DNA of 64,000 nt from Apus apus (Eukaryota; Chordata; Aves; Apodiformes; Apodidae). Below, in pieces: positions 1 through 13,600 of the stretch (its first letter is position 1; each line of letters begins with the position of its first letter). The position numbers were made by a program, and so were the translations under genes. Location: assembly GCF_020740795.1 (NCBI RefSeq), contig NC_067285.1, positions 72,702,342-72,766,341 on the forward strand, given 5' to 3'. The notes under the pieces are model-generated. The model saw nothing but the letters and a program-made list of their open reading frames with translations. It did no database searches and was not told the origin of the DNA.

Positions 1-3000
1 CCATTTTTCAAAGAGTGCACAAAAATAGTGAGCTTGATTAATCAATTTAACTGAGAGGAAAGCCGTGTCTTCCTGGAAATATCGTGGCTTTCCCATATGC
101 ATCCCCTTTTCTGATTTCTTTTTATGAGAGCTTGAAGAGGGGCTACCACATTCTGTCCCCAGTGATTCTGCATTAGTACAACAGAGGAAAGAGCCTTAAC
201 ATCTCATGATAGATGACAACACCACTCTCACATAATCTTTTTAAAAAGGAAAATTATGGTAAATTAGTCTTATCTTTTAAAGACTCCACTTTCTTCAGGC
301 TAGAGGAAAGATCACAGAGATCTGTCCTAGCACTAAGCTTCTCAAAGCAGCAGGTTTGGACAAGTTTAAATATGTATTACATTAATTCTTGTTTGAGAAG
401 AAGTGAGGGATGGAGATGTACCTTAAGTATATAATAGTAAGAAATATTTAAATTGCAAAATTATGCACATGCACAACTGGGTAGGACATTATTCTGTACT
501 GAAATGGCAAATATCTTGTCAGAAAGATGTTTGCTGGTGTTTTTGCTGTTTGTAGTGATACTGGTTTACCTATTTCTTTTCTATTTATTCTAGAAACATT
601 GCAAATATTTTAACATTTACTCTGATCATTATAAGACAAAAAATGTTTCTGGTATACTACAGCTGAAATAAGTGAAATTACCTCTATGTCACTGGAAAGG
701 CAGGAGGTGGTTTTCCATATGAGATATACAAATAATATATTTTTTTTACTTGGAGTATCTGCAAAGGCAAACCTTTTTACATGATAATCTGTCATAGATT
801 TACATTTTTCACATTCACAATTGTGGCCCAAACAAACCTGTCTTGTTCTGCTTTTTCTCTGGTTTCTACCTTTGGAGCTGAATTCTTTATACATAGTTTA
901 AAAACTCTTTACCTTCCTGTATCTGTAAGTCTACCCCACTGATTGCCATATCTCTGATGGACATCAGTATTTTTCTGTTGACTGTGGAATACTGGCCCAA
1001 ACATACTCATTATAAAACACAAACAATTTATATTAGTCAAGCCATATTAAGGTTCAAGTTGATTATTTGTTTGGTTTGCTGGTGCTGGTACCTTTGTGTT
1101 ATAGTGGGTCTCATGCTTTTGCAATGCTCATTTGGCCATAAGAAGCAAAGCTGAGATGTTCTATCCTGGATGAGATGTCCATGAGAACCTACAAAAAAGA
1201 GAGAATAGAGGTGCCTTTAAAGCTTGATACACATTTGAAACAGGGACATAACCTCTAGATTAATAAAAAGAATATAAAAAAACCCATTTTTTTCTTGATT
1301 TAACACCAACGTGAAAGAGCCAGTGACATGACATGATTAAATAATAATTAATCAATATTTTTAAGAGCTATTCTGTCAGGAGGTTTAGCTGCTAAAATAA
1401 AAATGGACAATGAAGCAAGAAACTAGAAGAATGGTTCAATTTCTTTGTAGTGAAAAATCAATAACAGGATAACAGGTAGAAAAGTTGACACCTTTAATAC
1501 TGCATGACGAAAATAGCATCACAGATCTATCTTGACATGATAAACTCCTGGGTCGGTGCAGTTTATGTCTGCAAAATAAGAAGCATAGTTTTTTTGTTGC
1601 TGTTGTTACAGTGCTTTCTTTATCCATTTTCTCACATAGAAGGCAATGTTTTAAATTCCTTAATCCAAAAGAGATTATTTTTATCCAGCATTTTATGTTG
1701 GATTTTACTGTCTTATCTCCTGTCTACCTTTGTCAGCTTTGTCAAGAATTTTCACAAAGGGTTGTGGGTTTTTCCATTCATAAATCTCCTGAGATCTGCA
1801 GGGTCCAAACTTCTGTCTTTTTTTTTTGCATAAACAGAGTGATGTTAACAAGTCAATGAACAAAGACCAGTGTTTTCAATGATTCAGCTAGGATAAAGTT
1901 GCTGAGTGTTGATGTCCTGTTATCTTCTTTCCCAGGTAGATGTTTACACATCAGTGTAATCTGACATAGCACAAAATGAGTAATGCAGAGATTCAGAATA
2001 GATATCATCTAGGCTATAAATTAACAGAGAATTAAAAACATTAAACACAGTGATGGATGACGTACTTTTTCACAAAGAATGTTTTCTAAACTTCTACAGA
2101 AAGTAAAATCACTAGTTCAGCATCTAATATTATTTAACTAATTAATAATATTTTCTGGAAAATGCTTGGAGAATCCACTGAATGGTACTGTGAGAAAAGA
2201 TAGATGCCATAATTTGGAATTTAAACTACTTCAGGCACAAAGTTCAGCTCAGTCTGAGTATGTCTGCATTGTGTAGGGATAAAGGCTTGACAAAATATAA
2301 GGAATTGTTTGGTTTTTTTCCATTTAGGTTTGATTTTTCCATATTGTTGACTCCTGTTGTCTCAGTTGTTGCTCAGTTTGTTAGATAACTGCACTGAAGG
2401 GAGTCTTAGCTGTCTGTGATTTCTTTTCACAGCAGGACACTGTAGACTAAGTACTACGTGTATTCCGTTTAATATTTTACCAGGAGCCTGTGTATGATAT
2501 GTAATTATTACTTGTTTTGGAGTGCAACAGAGTAAACAATGTTCTGAATACAAGCACAGAAGAGCCAAGAGTTTTATGAACAGCATACAAGTGAATTCAC
2601 CCCGGCATTGGGACGTGGCCTGATTTTTGATACCTATGTCTGGGCTAGACAGGGACCTAAAGCAGAAGTCTCTTTGAGTGATTGCATTAGTTATACAGTT
2701 CTGGATAAAAGTTAATCAACTTTTTAAAATAGTATGGTGTTAATTACCCAAAATATATGACATTTCTATGCAGAATGCTTCTGACAGCATAGACAATTCT
2801 GTGCATATGGGAATAACAGTATTTACGTCAGGATTTCTTCCACGTATTGCACCTACTTCTCTAGTTGTACGAGTTATAAACATTGTCAAGGTTTTAATGT
2901 GAAGGTTCTTCCAGAAGAGTTTTCTTATAAATCTGTAGCATTTGATTCAATTTCATGTGATACCTTTAGTCCAGGAGAAAAATAGGAGTAGCCTGGAAAA

Positions 3001-4022
3001 ATAGTTGCATGTTTCAGAAGTGACAATTTACTGGCTGAATAATTGTCACATCATGGTTAGTATGTTTGTATAGAGGATTTTGAGTGCTCTAAGATAGCAA
3101 TTAAAATTAAAGTATCAATTGTATAGGAATGTGTATTTTTTTTTTTTAATGACAGCATCCAAAAGGCAAATGCTAGCTATAATGAGAAAGTGTATTCCTT
3201 CTTCAAAAACTAAATTAGCAAGCCTTTGCAGAATGGTACTTCGCTAAGTAGGCTTACTGAAGCCTTAGGAGTGTGAAGAGCACAAGATAACATTCTGTAC
3301 TGATGAGGCTTTTCTTCATTTTCAATATATTGGAGACTGAACAAATTGCATTCTGAAGTAATTTAAAACCCTTCTCCATCATATGCTCCTGGGAAGAAGA
3401 TGATCTTGTTCAACAAGAAATCTGAGCTGGTACTCTGCAATCTCTTACAAAAGCCATACGTGAGTTGTGCCTACCCAGGAAGAAATGGTGGTGGCAGAAT
3501 TTGTCCTTCAGGTGCACTGGTGGGACTGGTAAGGCATCCATCTGCAAATGTGGGTAATTGAAGCTGCCATAGTACTGAATGCTGAAGAATAGTCCTCCAG
3601 TTGCCTCAGCTGTCCCTCATCAGCATCCCTCTACCTTTTCCATCAGTATTGCTTGAATGAAGTCTCTGTGTTCTGTGAAATTGCTCCCTGTACAAACTGG
3701 GTTTAACAGAACAGCATCTGTGTATCTAAACTTCTGGCTGATAGATCCTGAACAAAGTAACAAATTTTTCTGGACAAGGTTGACTACTTTTCCAAGGGAT
3801 TCATAATGGCATCTTTATGTCATCTTAGTTGCTCTTCAGCAAAGCTGCGTCATAAACTTCATCTTACTTTCCTTGTTCTCTGATCCTTGGTCAGTTTACA
3901 CCTTATAATTGCTTCAAAATTGGAATGCACTTAAAAATACATGTTTCTGACTTTGTATAAAGAGAGCTTATCCATCTGGGTCTATAATTTCAGCACAAAT
4001 TAATATAATCTGTATCTGCATA
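1..4022. other. RXFP1 intron 1 and/or 5' flank; no exon recognised
   Basis: AT-rich DNA with only short spurious open frames. The first RXFP1 exon (5'UTR plus signal peptide, ending one base into a codon) should lie here or left of the window. I could not identify a hydrophobic ATG exon with a fitting donor. Nothing else is supportable. Confidence 0.6.
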
Positions 4023-4086
4023 TCATAGAATCATAGAATGCCTGGTTGGAAGGGACCTCAAGGATCATCTGTTCCAACCTTTCTAG
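4023..4086 (-). mobile_element. CR1 LINE 3'-end fragment
   Basis: Reads ATCATAGAATCATAGAATG, then GGAAGGGACCTCAAGGATCA, then a TTCCAACC-type stretch: the reverse complement of the avian CR1 3' end. Only about 60 bp survive. It lies 0.4 kb upstream of RXFP1 exon 2. Confidence 0.85.
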
Positions 4087-4480
4087 GTAAAACTATACTT
4101 TATAGGACATAAGATATCTTGTCTGGCATATTGCTATAATAAATTAACTTCTACCACAAAGCAATGCAGTCCTTTTAAATAGTGGCCTTAGGTATTTTTT
4201 CTTGTATGATCACCATTTCCATCTTATTCCTAGAATGTGTAGATAGGAATTTCCTGCTGACTTTATATCGAAACAAATTTTAATTATCTGACAATATGAA
4301 TTTTTTTTGTCAAGTCAATAAGTACTTAACATACTATTGAAATTACATGTCCAATGAAGTCAAATGTATTTTTCACTTGATATTCAAATACAAATGAGCC
4401 TTTATGAAAGCATAATCTTAAAGATCTTTAAAACTAAGAGCACATCTTAAAGTATGTGTCTTCTTTCTGTTTTTGTTTAG

Positions 4481-4636
4481 TCATCCATGACTCTTTGGAA
4501 GATCATGTTTCTGGAGGTGGGGTCAGGTGCCCCCTGGGCTACTTTCCATGTGGCAATATCACAAAGTGTTTGCCCCAACAACTTCACTGTAATGGTGAGG
4601 ATGACTGCGGGAATCAGGCTGATGAAGACAACTGTG
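4481..4636 (+). CDS. RXFP1: RXFP1 exon 2: LDLa module
   Basis: Acceptor TTTGTTTAG ends at 4480 and donor GTATGT begins at 4637. The exon starts with two bases completing a codon and ends with one. It encodes an N-terminal SGGG stretch and a complete LDL-receptor class A module with six Cys, the N-glycosylation sequon NIT and the acidic Ca-binding cluster [14 protein letters not shown]1 and RXFP2 need this module for activation rather than for high-affinity binding. An in-frame ATG at 4456 lies in the intron just before the exon (see findings). Confidence 0.96.
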
Positions 4637-7600
4637 GTATGTGGCTGAGGCTTTTGTTTGCATCTAGCACCTGTGGTCACTGAAACCCACTCACTGCTCA
4701 CACTAAGTAGAGAGCTGCAGTGTGTTAGGAATACAGAAGTTAAATGTTTTGCAGAGGATACAGTAGGTATTTGGTTTAGCTATCAGTGCCACCCAACAAG
4801 CCATTTGCTAGTAAGGAAAGACCATATTTTTGTTTGTGTGGTATCAGTGTATCCAATTTTATCCCTGTTTTGAACCCATTTCCCTATGTCATTCTGATGT
4901 GTACAAATGTATATATGTGATATAACAAAGATCTTTGCTGGGGAAGGTAGATGTATGTGCAAACAGATTTTATATTATGCTTAATCTGACTTTCAAAGCT
5001 GGCTGAGAAACAGAATTTAGAGGAATATTCAAGTTTTTTTCAGAAATCTTTTTTGCCCTAGCTCGGGAAGAAAACCAAAACCATGACTGTGTAGGTGTGC
5101 TGTACAATCTGCACTGCTAACAGGCTTTGGGGTTGGAATGTCAAAATCAGAAGGAATACACATAACCAGGCAGCTGCTGCCTGCCATTCTGATCCTTGCC
5201 ATCCCATCCCCACTGGATGGTAGCAATGAACTTGCCTTGATTCATAGAATTTACCCCAGCTGCAAGCCGAGTTGGGCAAGGGCATGGGCTTACCTGTTCA
5301 AGCTGTTTGTGAGCATGGCCCCAGCACAGCTTTAGTCTGTGCTGAGCAGCATCTCTCATGCAGTGCCTGGACACAGCTCAGAGAGTGGCACAGGCCTGGG
5401 GTAGTCTGGGAAAAGCCTCTCTGTTTTGTAAGAAGAAAGCTTAGCCATCTTGTTGTGAGCTATGATCGCAGGCAGAGAAAATCAGCCCTAGCACATTTTA
5501 TTTACAGGTATTGTCAGCTTACTAACAGCCTTGACAGTTTCAGAGCTGCTCTCTAGAGCTGCTGATACATGGCAGATGGGGGAAAAAAGACTTCCCATTC
5601 CTTAGTAGCTTGCCTGTAGCCATGGAGGGCAGCCAGATGTGCAGCACCCTGCCTTGCTCTCCAGCTCCCCAGAGCCAAGCAGGTGAGCCTTCTGCCTGCG
5701 CCAGCCAGGCACACTGCCAGCAGGGCTTTGTGTGTGTGCGCATGTGTGTAGGGGGGGAATACTCTAAATATGAAGTGAAATTTCTAAGCTATATATAACA
5801 AAAGAATTGTTCTAAAAGAAATTTAAAAGAGAAAGTGGCAAAGGTTTTTCACAAGTGTTCTCGACAAAGTGGGTGAGGTTTTGGAAATGGTTGTTCTCAT
5901 CGTATATCTGTGGAGCTAATTTTTGTACTTATGTGTAGTATCTTATTCTTAAGCTTATCAAATTTCAGTGGTTTACTCCATGTGAAAGTCGCTTTTAATT
6001 CTAATCTTATCTAGTGGACCTGCAGCTTTTTTGTAGTTTTATGTTTGCTGATGCCATAAACATACTTTCTGTTCCCAATAATCAAACTTCTGAACAAAAT
6101 TGGCACTTGTTCTATTTTTCTTCTGTATTTATCTTGCTCTACAGTGGCAGAAGTTGCTGATTGTCGTGGTGCTTTCTGTTTAAGAAATCCAAGCACCATA
6201 AACAGTTGTCTTATACGTGTTTCATTTCTGTATAGTACCAGAACATCTATTGTACAAGGACTTGCTGAAAGTCTACAGCTTGATCAAGCGTCAATTAGGA
6301 TATACACAGTTTCATAATGGGTTATACAAGACAGTATAACCTGAAAGACTATTCAGCTGTGACATTGAATCCTCTTCTGGGTGTAATTCAAGAATGAGTT
6401 AGTCTCAGTTTTTGAAAGCCTAAATTACAAAAGATGAGGAGTCATTGTATTGACTTACTGGAAAAACTGCACTATTAGGTTTTTTCTCATATTTTGACCC
6501 TATGTTCCCATTTGGAAATGCATGCCATGTATAATGCACTATGGTCATATTCAGCAGTGATGCTTTCTCAAAAACAGGTGTTGCAATCAAACTTTGCCGT
6601 TCGAATAAAGGAAGAGTCATCTCCTTGTTTGAGAATGACCTGATGAGTTTGCCTGCAATGCCTCTACAGGGTAGTAAGTGTGGGGATCTCGGTGGGATAT
6701 CTCTGCTTTGTGACCATTCATTTTGCGTGAAGTACAAGAAAGCAAGGCTCCCCAGACAAAGAAACTATCTGGCTATGTTTTTGCTGCAGTTTTCTAAGAC
6801 CACTTTGTATACCTGCCTTTATGACTGCAGTCATATCTGGTTCCTTTTACCTATTTTTTTTTTTAATTTGCAACTAGTTTCCAGTTTAAGTCATTGCTCC
6901 TGGTTACAGAAAAGCAATTCAAAATTAAATTATTCCAGGGTAGTAATTGTTTCATACAGAACCATTGGGAATTTTAATCTTATCCACAAGGTACTCTAAT
7001 TAAGTAATTCAGCTTTTAAATTTTTGCATACTTTTATCTTGCATGAATTTAAATAAGAACTTTGAGGTGGCCAATCTAAAACATTCAATCTGACAAGTGT
7101 GGAATGGGGAAAAAATCAGTGTAGAGTCTCAAAGGAATTCAGAAATACTTTTTTTTTTTTTTCAATGCACATATCTCAAGCACAGATAGCTGAAGTCACT
7201 GCTTCACTAGTGATTTCTTCAGTAAAGATAAAGCACTATCTTAAGCCTACAGAAAGCATTACAGTATGCACATAACTTATGTACATACCAGTATTCTAAT
7301 ATGACGAAACATGAAGAAAGAGTCTATCATGAACAGTAGTTCTTTCTCTGTTGGAAAGGACAATACTGATGAAGAAGAAATAAAATAACCCATAACATTC
7401 CTTTTGAAAGCCATAATACTGTTGTTTGAAAAAACAAACCAAAACAAAACAGGTACTCGGAACATAAAAAACCCCTGGTCAATATAAACCCCTAAGTTAC
7501 TGAAATAGCAGGCTGGAGAAACACCAGTGAATTAAAAAAGCAGAGAAGCTACTAGATAAAAAGTACAAATAGATCTTCCAAGATAGAGTTAGTTTGTAAA

Positions 7601-10600
7601 ATTCTTACAATGCCATTGAAACAAAAAGTAAAGGACATGAGTGCAAAAAAGACCAACATGATAGGAGCCTCTTAAAATACTGAATCTAGTAATTCCAAGT
7701 GTCTTGTAGTAATTCCATCCCTTTCCTCTTTTAATGAGTTAAATTCTCTTATCTCCCACTTCATTCCTGTAAAGATATTTATTGTGTTACTCTGTAAGAA
7801 GATTTGCAGTATGAATTCTGTTTCTTGCACTGCATGCTTCAAAACAGCTTAGTGTGATTATAAATATCTGAAACTAAATCAAAGCCTCACTGAGATACTG
7901 GTTTTCAGATGTGCTGTAATCACCATTCACATCCAACAGAGGCACATAAAGTCTTGGCTTCAGGATGCCACCATGGTCTCCATGTCAGAGTAATAAACAT
8001 AAAACTAAGGGCCAGAAAAGTGAGATGACCTAGAAACAAGAACATAGGTAGAGTCAGGAAGAGACTCCAGGTCTCAGACTTCCATGCTAGTCCTTGACCT
8101 CAGTGTGGACATCCTGCTGATCAGTTTAGCTTCAACTTTTCTTCTGCTTTTGGAAAGGGGTGAATTGTAGCTGAAGTGTCACAGCAGACCGAAGTCACTC
8201 ATCTTTGAAAATTCATATGCCTTTGTCCCCTAGTTTGGTTTCCAAAACCAGTAAAATACCTTGTGTGACATCCTGATGAGGAAGAGCTTGAGGCAATGCA
8301 GTGAACTGCAATAAGAGGGGGAGGCTAGCAAGTTATCATGACTGAAGTGATGGGAGGATCATTTTGAGCTATCACTAGATAACCTCAAAATACACTCTTA
8401 CCTTTTGGACTTGGAAATATAGTTCAACAAGTAGAAGTGAATGTCTCTGCAAAATTGTCATAAACACAATAGTTTAAAATAACAAGTATTTAATGATTCA
8501 TAATTTGTCATAAAAGCTTATGGTTTTGGGCACTTTTTTAGACTTGAGTATGGCAGCAAATTGTTCTCTGCTGTTCTTCTCTGTGTTCATCCTTTCTGAA
8601 GCACCAAGCTCTCAAAAAAAAACCAAGTGCAATGTTAAACAGTTTAGCCTATATCAAGTTTCACTTGTAATTACTTTTGAATCTGTTAGCAAAACTCAAA
8701 ATGTGTGAAAAAAACCAAGCAATTTCAGCATCCTCCTGTGCCCAAACTTGATTAAAGTGCAAGTCAGCAAAGCAGAGCGAGTTTGATAGTGTTTTATCCT
8801 ACTGAAAATACTTTGGTTTCAAAACTAATGCCTTCAGCCTAATTTTCCAGGGAAGAGCTTTTCCTGTTTATTTGGAGGTGTAAGATTTGATTCTGCGGCT
8901 CCTTGATGTTAGTAGATGGGAGGTTAGAATATTTGTTTACTGCTTTTTCAAACGTGACAAGTAGGGATAAATACTAGGCATAATCACAAATTCTGCTCAC
9001 TTAATACTATGGCAATGTTGACATAGGAATAGTTTGTAAAACAAGTAAAGATTATTTCTTACATCAAAGATGTTATTGCTGCAATGTTACTGTTAATGTA
9101 TTCTGAACAATTTCTAGGCAAAGCCCTTTGAAGCCCAATGGCACAGTAAAAGCGCTGAGTACGTATTCCCAGGTACATATTCATGGAAAGAATAATTTTG
9201 AAGTCTCTGCTTTGACAGAGATGCTTAATGATTAAAAAAAAAAAATAAAATTAAACCAACAGGAGATTAAAAAATCAGTTGATTACTGCAAAACAGAAAT
9301 AACAACAGAATCTGATGTAGCTTTTCACTGAGTCCACATGTGTTTCAGTATCTTAAGCTGCATATTCATTCGGAATTCTGACACATGACAACTGCAAAAA
9401 AAAAAAAGAAAAGTTAAATAATAACAGAAATGTGTTCTACAAATTTGGGCAGTGGACAAGTAATGTTGCCAGTAATAATCAATCAATCATTTTTTTTTCA
9501 AAATACCAACTCTCTGAGTAGCTTTAAATTTTAACCTGCTCCGTAGCTAAGTATTTAAATTTTAAAACTTACAAATAAGCAAATATACATTTTCCTTTTT
9601 AAAGTTCTCTGATATGCCATTTACTTACGGGACTGAATGAGCAAACTTTTGTCATAGATAAGGGTCAGCTTTTTTGAATAAAATTTTCCTGCTATTAATG
9701 CAGTGATAAAACCGTAATGCTATCAGTCTAACAACTTTTGTGTAATTATTTCTTCTAGATACATCACTGGGTCAGTTTTAATTTTGTAGTCATATAATGC
9801 TAATTACAAAGCACTGCAAAAATTTTCAGTGCAGTTAGATTTTAAATCACTGAGATACTGCATATTTGTTTTTCCTGTATGATCTTCTGAGATCTTTGTT
9901 GTAATTGATCATAATATTCCAGCCAGTCTGCTGGATAGTCAGCATGACTATCAGTTGCTCATGGTAACTCTAAATTAGCTGTGATGCAAATGTGATGCCA
10001 GTTACTGGGGACAAGCTTCCCAGTTAATTGCAGTGTGGTTTACCCCAAGTTTCATGTTCCAAAACCACCCATCAACTCTTCAATTTAGTTTCTAAATGGA
10101 GAAGCACAGAAACACAATCTGATCTCAAAAGGTACTGCACTTTTCTCCTTTCAGAGGAAACTTTAAACTTGACATTCTACCTGGCCACTTTGAAAGAGTA
10201 TTTGGGTTTTTTTCTATTTTTCTATTTGTAGAAATGTGGTTGTTTTGGTTTTTTTTAAATTGGGGGGCTTAAAGGCACGGTGTGCCACCACCCCGGCATC
10301 CTACACAGCTCTGGGCAACCTAGAACAATTAATTAGCAGTTAATTATGAGATAAAGCTATTGCATCAACTACACAACTACAATTACATTGTTAATGAACC
10401 ATTAATTGTCAATAATTGTATAAGTAATCGTTAATTACATATTAATTAACTATTAATTAAGGATGAGGTAAAGGTAAAAAATACTGCCTTCTCTCACTGC
10501 CCACTACGTCCCTGAATCTGCTCCAATGGTGGTTCTGCCGTGTGTGTTGTGCCAACAGGGAAGAGGCAGTGGGGATTCCTGGCTCCCCATGTTCCAGGTT

Positions 10601-13600
10601 TCCCGGGGCTAAGCAGGATGCTGGGGTGGTGGGGTACCATGCCCCCAGGACACTCAATTTAAGAAGCAACACCACCCCCCAAAAAGCAAACAACAAAGAA
10701 AAAGGTAAGTTGAGGCTGACAAAGTGGCAGGCTCTCCCACCAGGCAGCATGCAGGGATCTGGCTTCTCCCCCATGCCTGGAACTGTTCCCATAGCTCCTC
10801 CCTCTGACTCTTCCCCCTTCCTGCACACCTCCTCCCCCTCATGCCACCTGCACTGCAGGCGGGGCAAGAATGAGCTCTCTGACCTTCTCAAATCCCCCTC
10901 CTGTGAGAGACTGCTTGCTGCCAGGCACTTGGGGATCCCTGTGGCACCATGCATAGCCACCACCGATGTTCAAGGATTATGTGGAGCTTACTGTGATCCA
11001 GGGAAAACTGATGGCATCCACCGACCAGCATTGAGTTGCATTGCTTAGGGTCAGCTGCGGAGAGTTGTCCCACGGCGACCTTAAAATAAAAAACACAATG
11101 TTTGTGACTCATGTGCTGGCCTTTTAAATAGTAGTAGGTGAGACTGTTTGTAAGCACTATGCTAGCTAGTGATTTATACATATATATATATATTTTTATT
11201 ATTTTTTTTTTCCTCTAGGTGGGATGAAAAAAATCTAGGTTGTGATCTCCTGCAACTTGTTGCAGAAAGATATAAAATACAGTATCTTCCCATGCAGTCT
11301 GTGATAGATATAACTCATAAATAAATGCCTTAATTCTTAAACTGCATTGGGGATTGAGTAGATATGGTTTGTGCTTTGTTTAAAATTAGGGTTACTATTG
11401 TTTCACACTGCTGAGTAACTCTTATGCTCCATCTCAGAACTAGTAGTTGAAATAGGTTCTTCATTTATTACTATTAAGTCTCTGGAGGAAATGGTTATTT
11501 GCAAATAACACAGATAAAAGCCATGTTTAAAACAAAAGATATTTTAACATAAGAATTGTTAAAAATCCAAACACCAGAATTTGTCTTAATTTCAAAACCA
11601 AAATTGTGTGCATTAGGCCTAATCTCTTGCACCTCTGCAGGCCGGATTGTTTCCCCACGGATGGGGCATTAAAAAAACAGCAACTACTGTTACATACTTG
11701 ACTACTTACTAACAATAATAAAAGGGAAATGGCAGGAACACTACAGTGTTTCATTTTATCTTTTTTCACAAGCAGTGTCCTTAATTATGTAAAGTAGTTA
11801 AAGGAACAAAGCAGCCTGAGCTATTTTGAGACCACAAGTTTCCTCAGTGTTTAGAAATTTGGCTTCCAGACAATTTTGCTGATAGTTCTGCAAAAAGGCT
11901 CTTTTGGCAGTTAGGCAATGGTCATAGTGTGTCTGCATTTGTTTTTTAATCACAGTGTCATAGCCATATTTTTCCAGTTCAGTGAAGCAAGAACAGGCAT
12001 GCAGATTTAATTTAAGATGTTTCTGACTCTCTGGAGGAGGTCTTCACCGGTTAAATGCATTTACCATTGTTTTGCTCCCAAGGCTAAGATATCTTGGAAC
12101 AAAGGCCAGCATTCAACTCCCCAGTTGTAAAGTTCCCTTATAGATGTTTTTTAAGCTCTGTCTAGCTCATAGGCTGGAAATCACAGACAGGTTTCCGAAA
12201 GAACTGGGGTGGGGTGCAGCTGTTAGAAGTCTTGCACCTACTTAACTTGCAAAGTTACTACGTGCCGTGCAGTTATCAGGTGACAGGCTTGCCTTATTAA
12301 GTAAGTTACAGCATATGACCTCTTTTTTTATGAGGGCCTATAAAATTCAACAGGATGAAAGTAATAACAATTCATATTCTGTTTTCATATGTGTTTCTTT
12401 AGAGTTCTATAAACTTACAGACAATTACTGCAGCTCTGTAGATTCATTAAATCATCCTCTAGATCTCCATAGCAGAAATCTCAATTTCTATAGAAAAGAT
12501 GGTTTAATATTACAAGACTGCTCATAAGGGATGAGAAATATCAGAGGGTCTGAGTTTCCCATTTTTGCTTCAGCACAATGCAGAAGAGCCTGATGACTAT
12601 ATTTTTCAAATTAATATTTACAATGAATAATGTTATAGTTAGTCTCATCTTTTCCTGGCATGGCAGTTTTTTCCATCGTGCTTCAAGTATGGGATTTAAA
12701 TATATGAGACACCATTCAATTTTGAGTCCTCAATAGTAAATTCTGTTTATGAATGAAAAAGAAAACACTTGGAAGTCAACAGAAGGCTCAAAATGTAGCA
12801 AATATTTGGAAAAAGCTTGTATTTTCAAGTTTCACATGGAAATATTCTGTGTGGTCAGATTTTATTCTCATTGTCATAATCATTCATCCACAGGATATAG
12901 CATTGAAATAATCAGATTTACACTGAAGTGCAAATATCAGCAAATGGAATAGCGTTGCTGAAGTACTGGAGACTTTTAATCAGTTTTGTTATTGATAATT
13001 TAAATGTTATTGATAAATAAGAGGAACTTTTAATTTCACTAGAATTATTTCTCTTCTAGTCTGCACTGCAGTGGCTCACTGCTAAGGGAACTTAAAAGCA
13101 ACTCAAGGTTTTCCAATTTTATTCATGCTATTAGCTCATTTTAACTTATTGTCACATTTATTTTAAAAATTGTAAATACTTCAAGGAAAAACAGATTAGA
13201 AAGTTGGATTAAGCTATATAGATTAAAAATACTATTATATCAGAGAATCCTAGGGGCTGGAAGGGACCTTGAAAGACCATCTAGTCCAACCCCCCTGCCA
13301 GAGCAGGATCACCTAGAGCACATGACACAGGAACTTGTCCAGGCAGGTTTTGAATGTCTCCAGCAAAGGAGACTTCACAACCTCTCTGGGCAGCCTGTTC
13401 CAGTGCTCTGTCACTCTCACAATAAAGAAGTTTTTCTGATGTTTATGTCGAACCTCTTATGTTCCAGTTTGCACCAGTTGCCCCTTGTCCTAACACTAGA
13501 CATCACTGAGAAAAAGCCTGGCTCCATCCTCCTGACACTTGCCTTTAAAGTATTTGTAAACATTTATGAGGTTGCCCCTCAGTCTCCTCTTCTCCAAGCT

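Noticed and set aside
213-434. 73-codon ORF considered as RXFP1 signal-peptide exon
   Set aside because: No hydrophobic signal core, and no donor leaving one base of a codon in the right place.
957-1154. ORF starting MDISIFLLTVEYW considered as RXFP1 exon 1
   Set aside because: The hydrophobic start is suggestive, but no consensus donor in the correct phase follows the hydrophobic part.
6541-6999. 152-codon ORF in RXFP1 intron 2
   Set aside because: No recognisable domain, biased to random composition, no splice support. Treated as chance.
10457-11048. Overlapping 168-codon open frames on both strands
   Set aside because: Their similar length on both strands follows from GC-rich, stop-poor composition. 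Neither translation shows domains, and no splice structure or homologue is recognisable.
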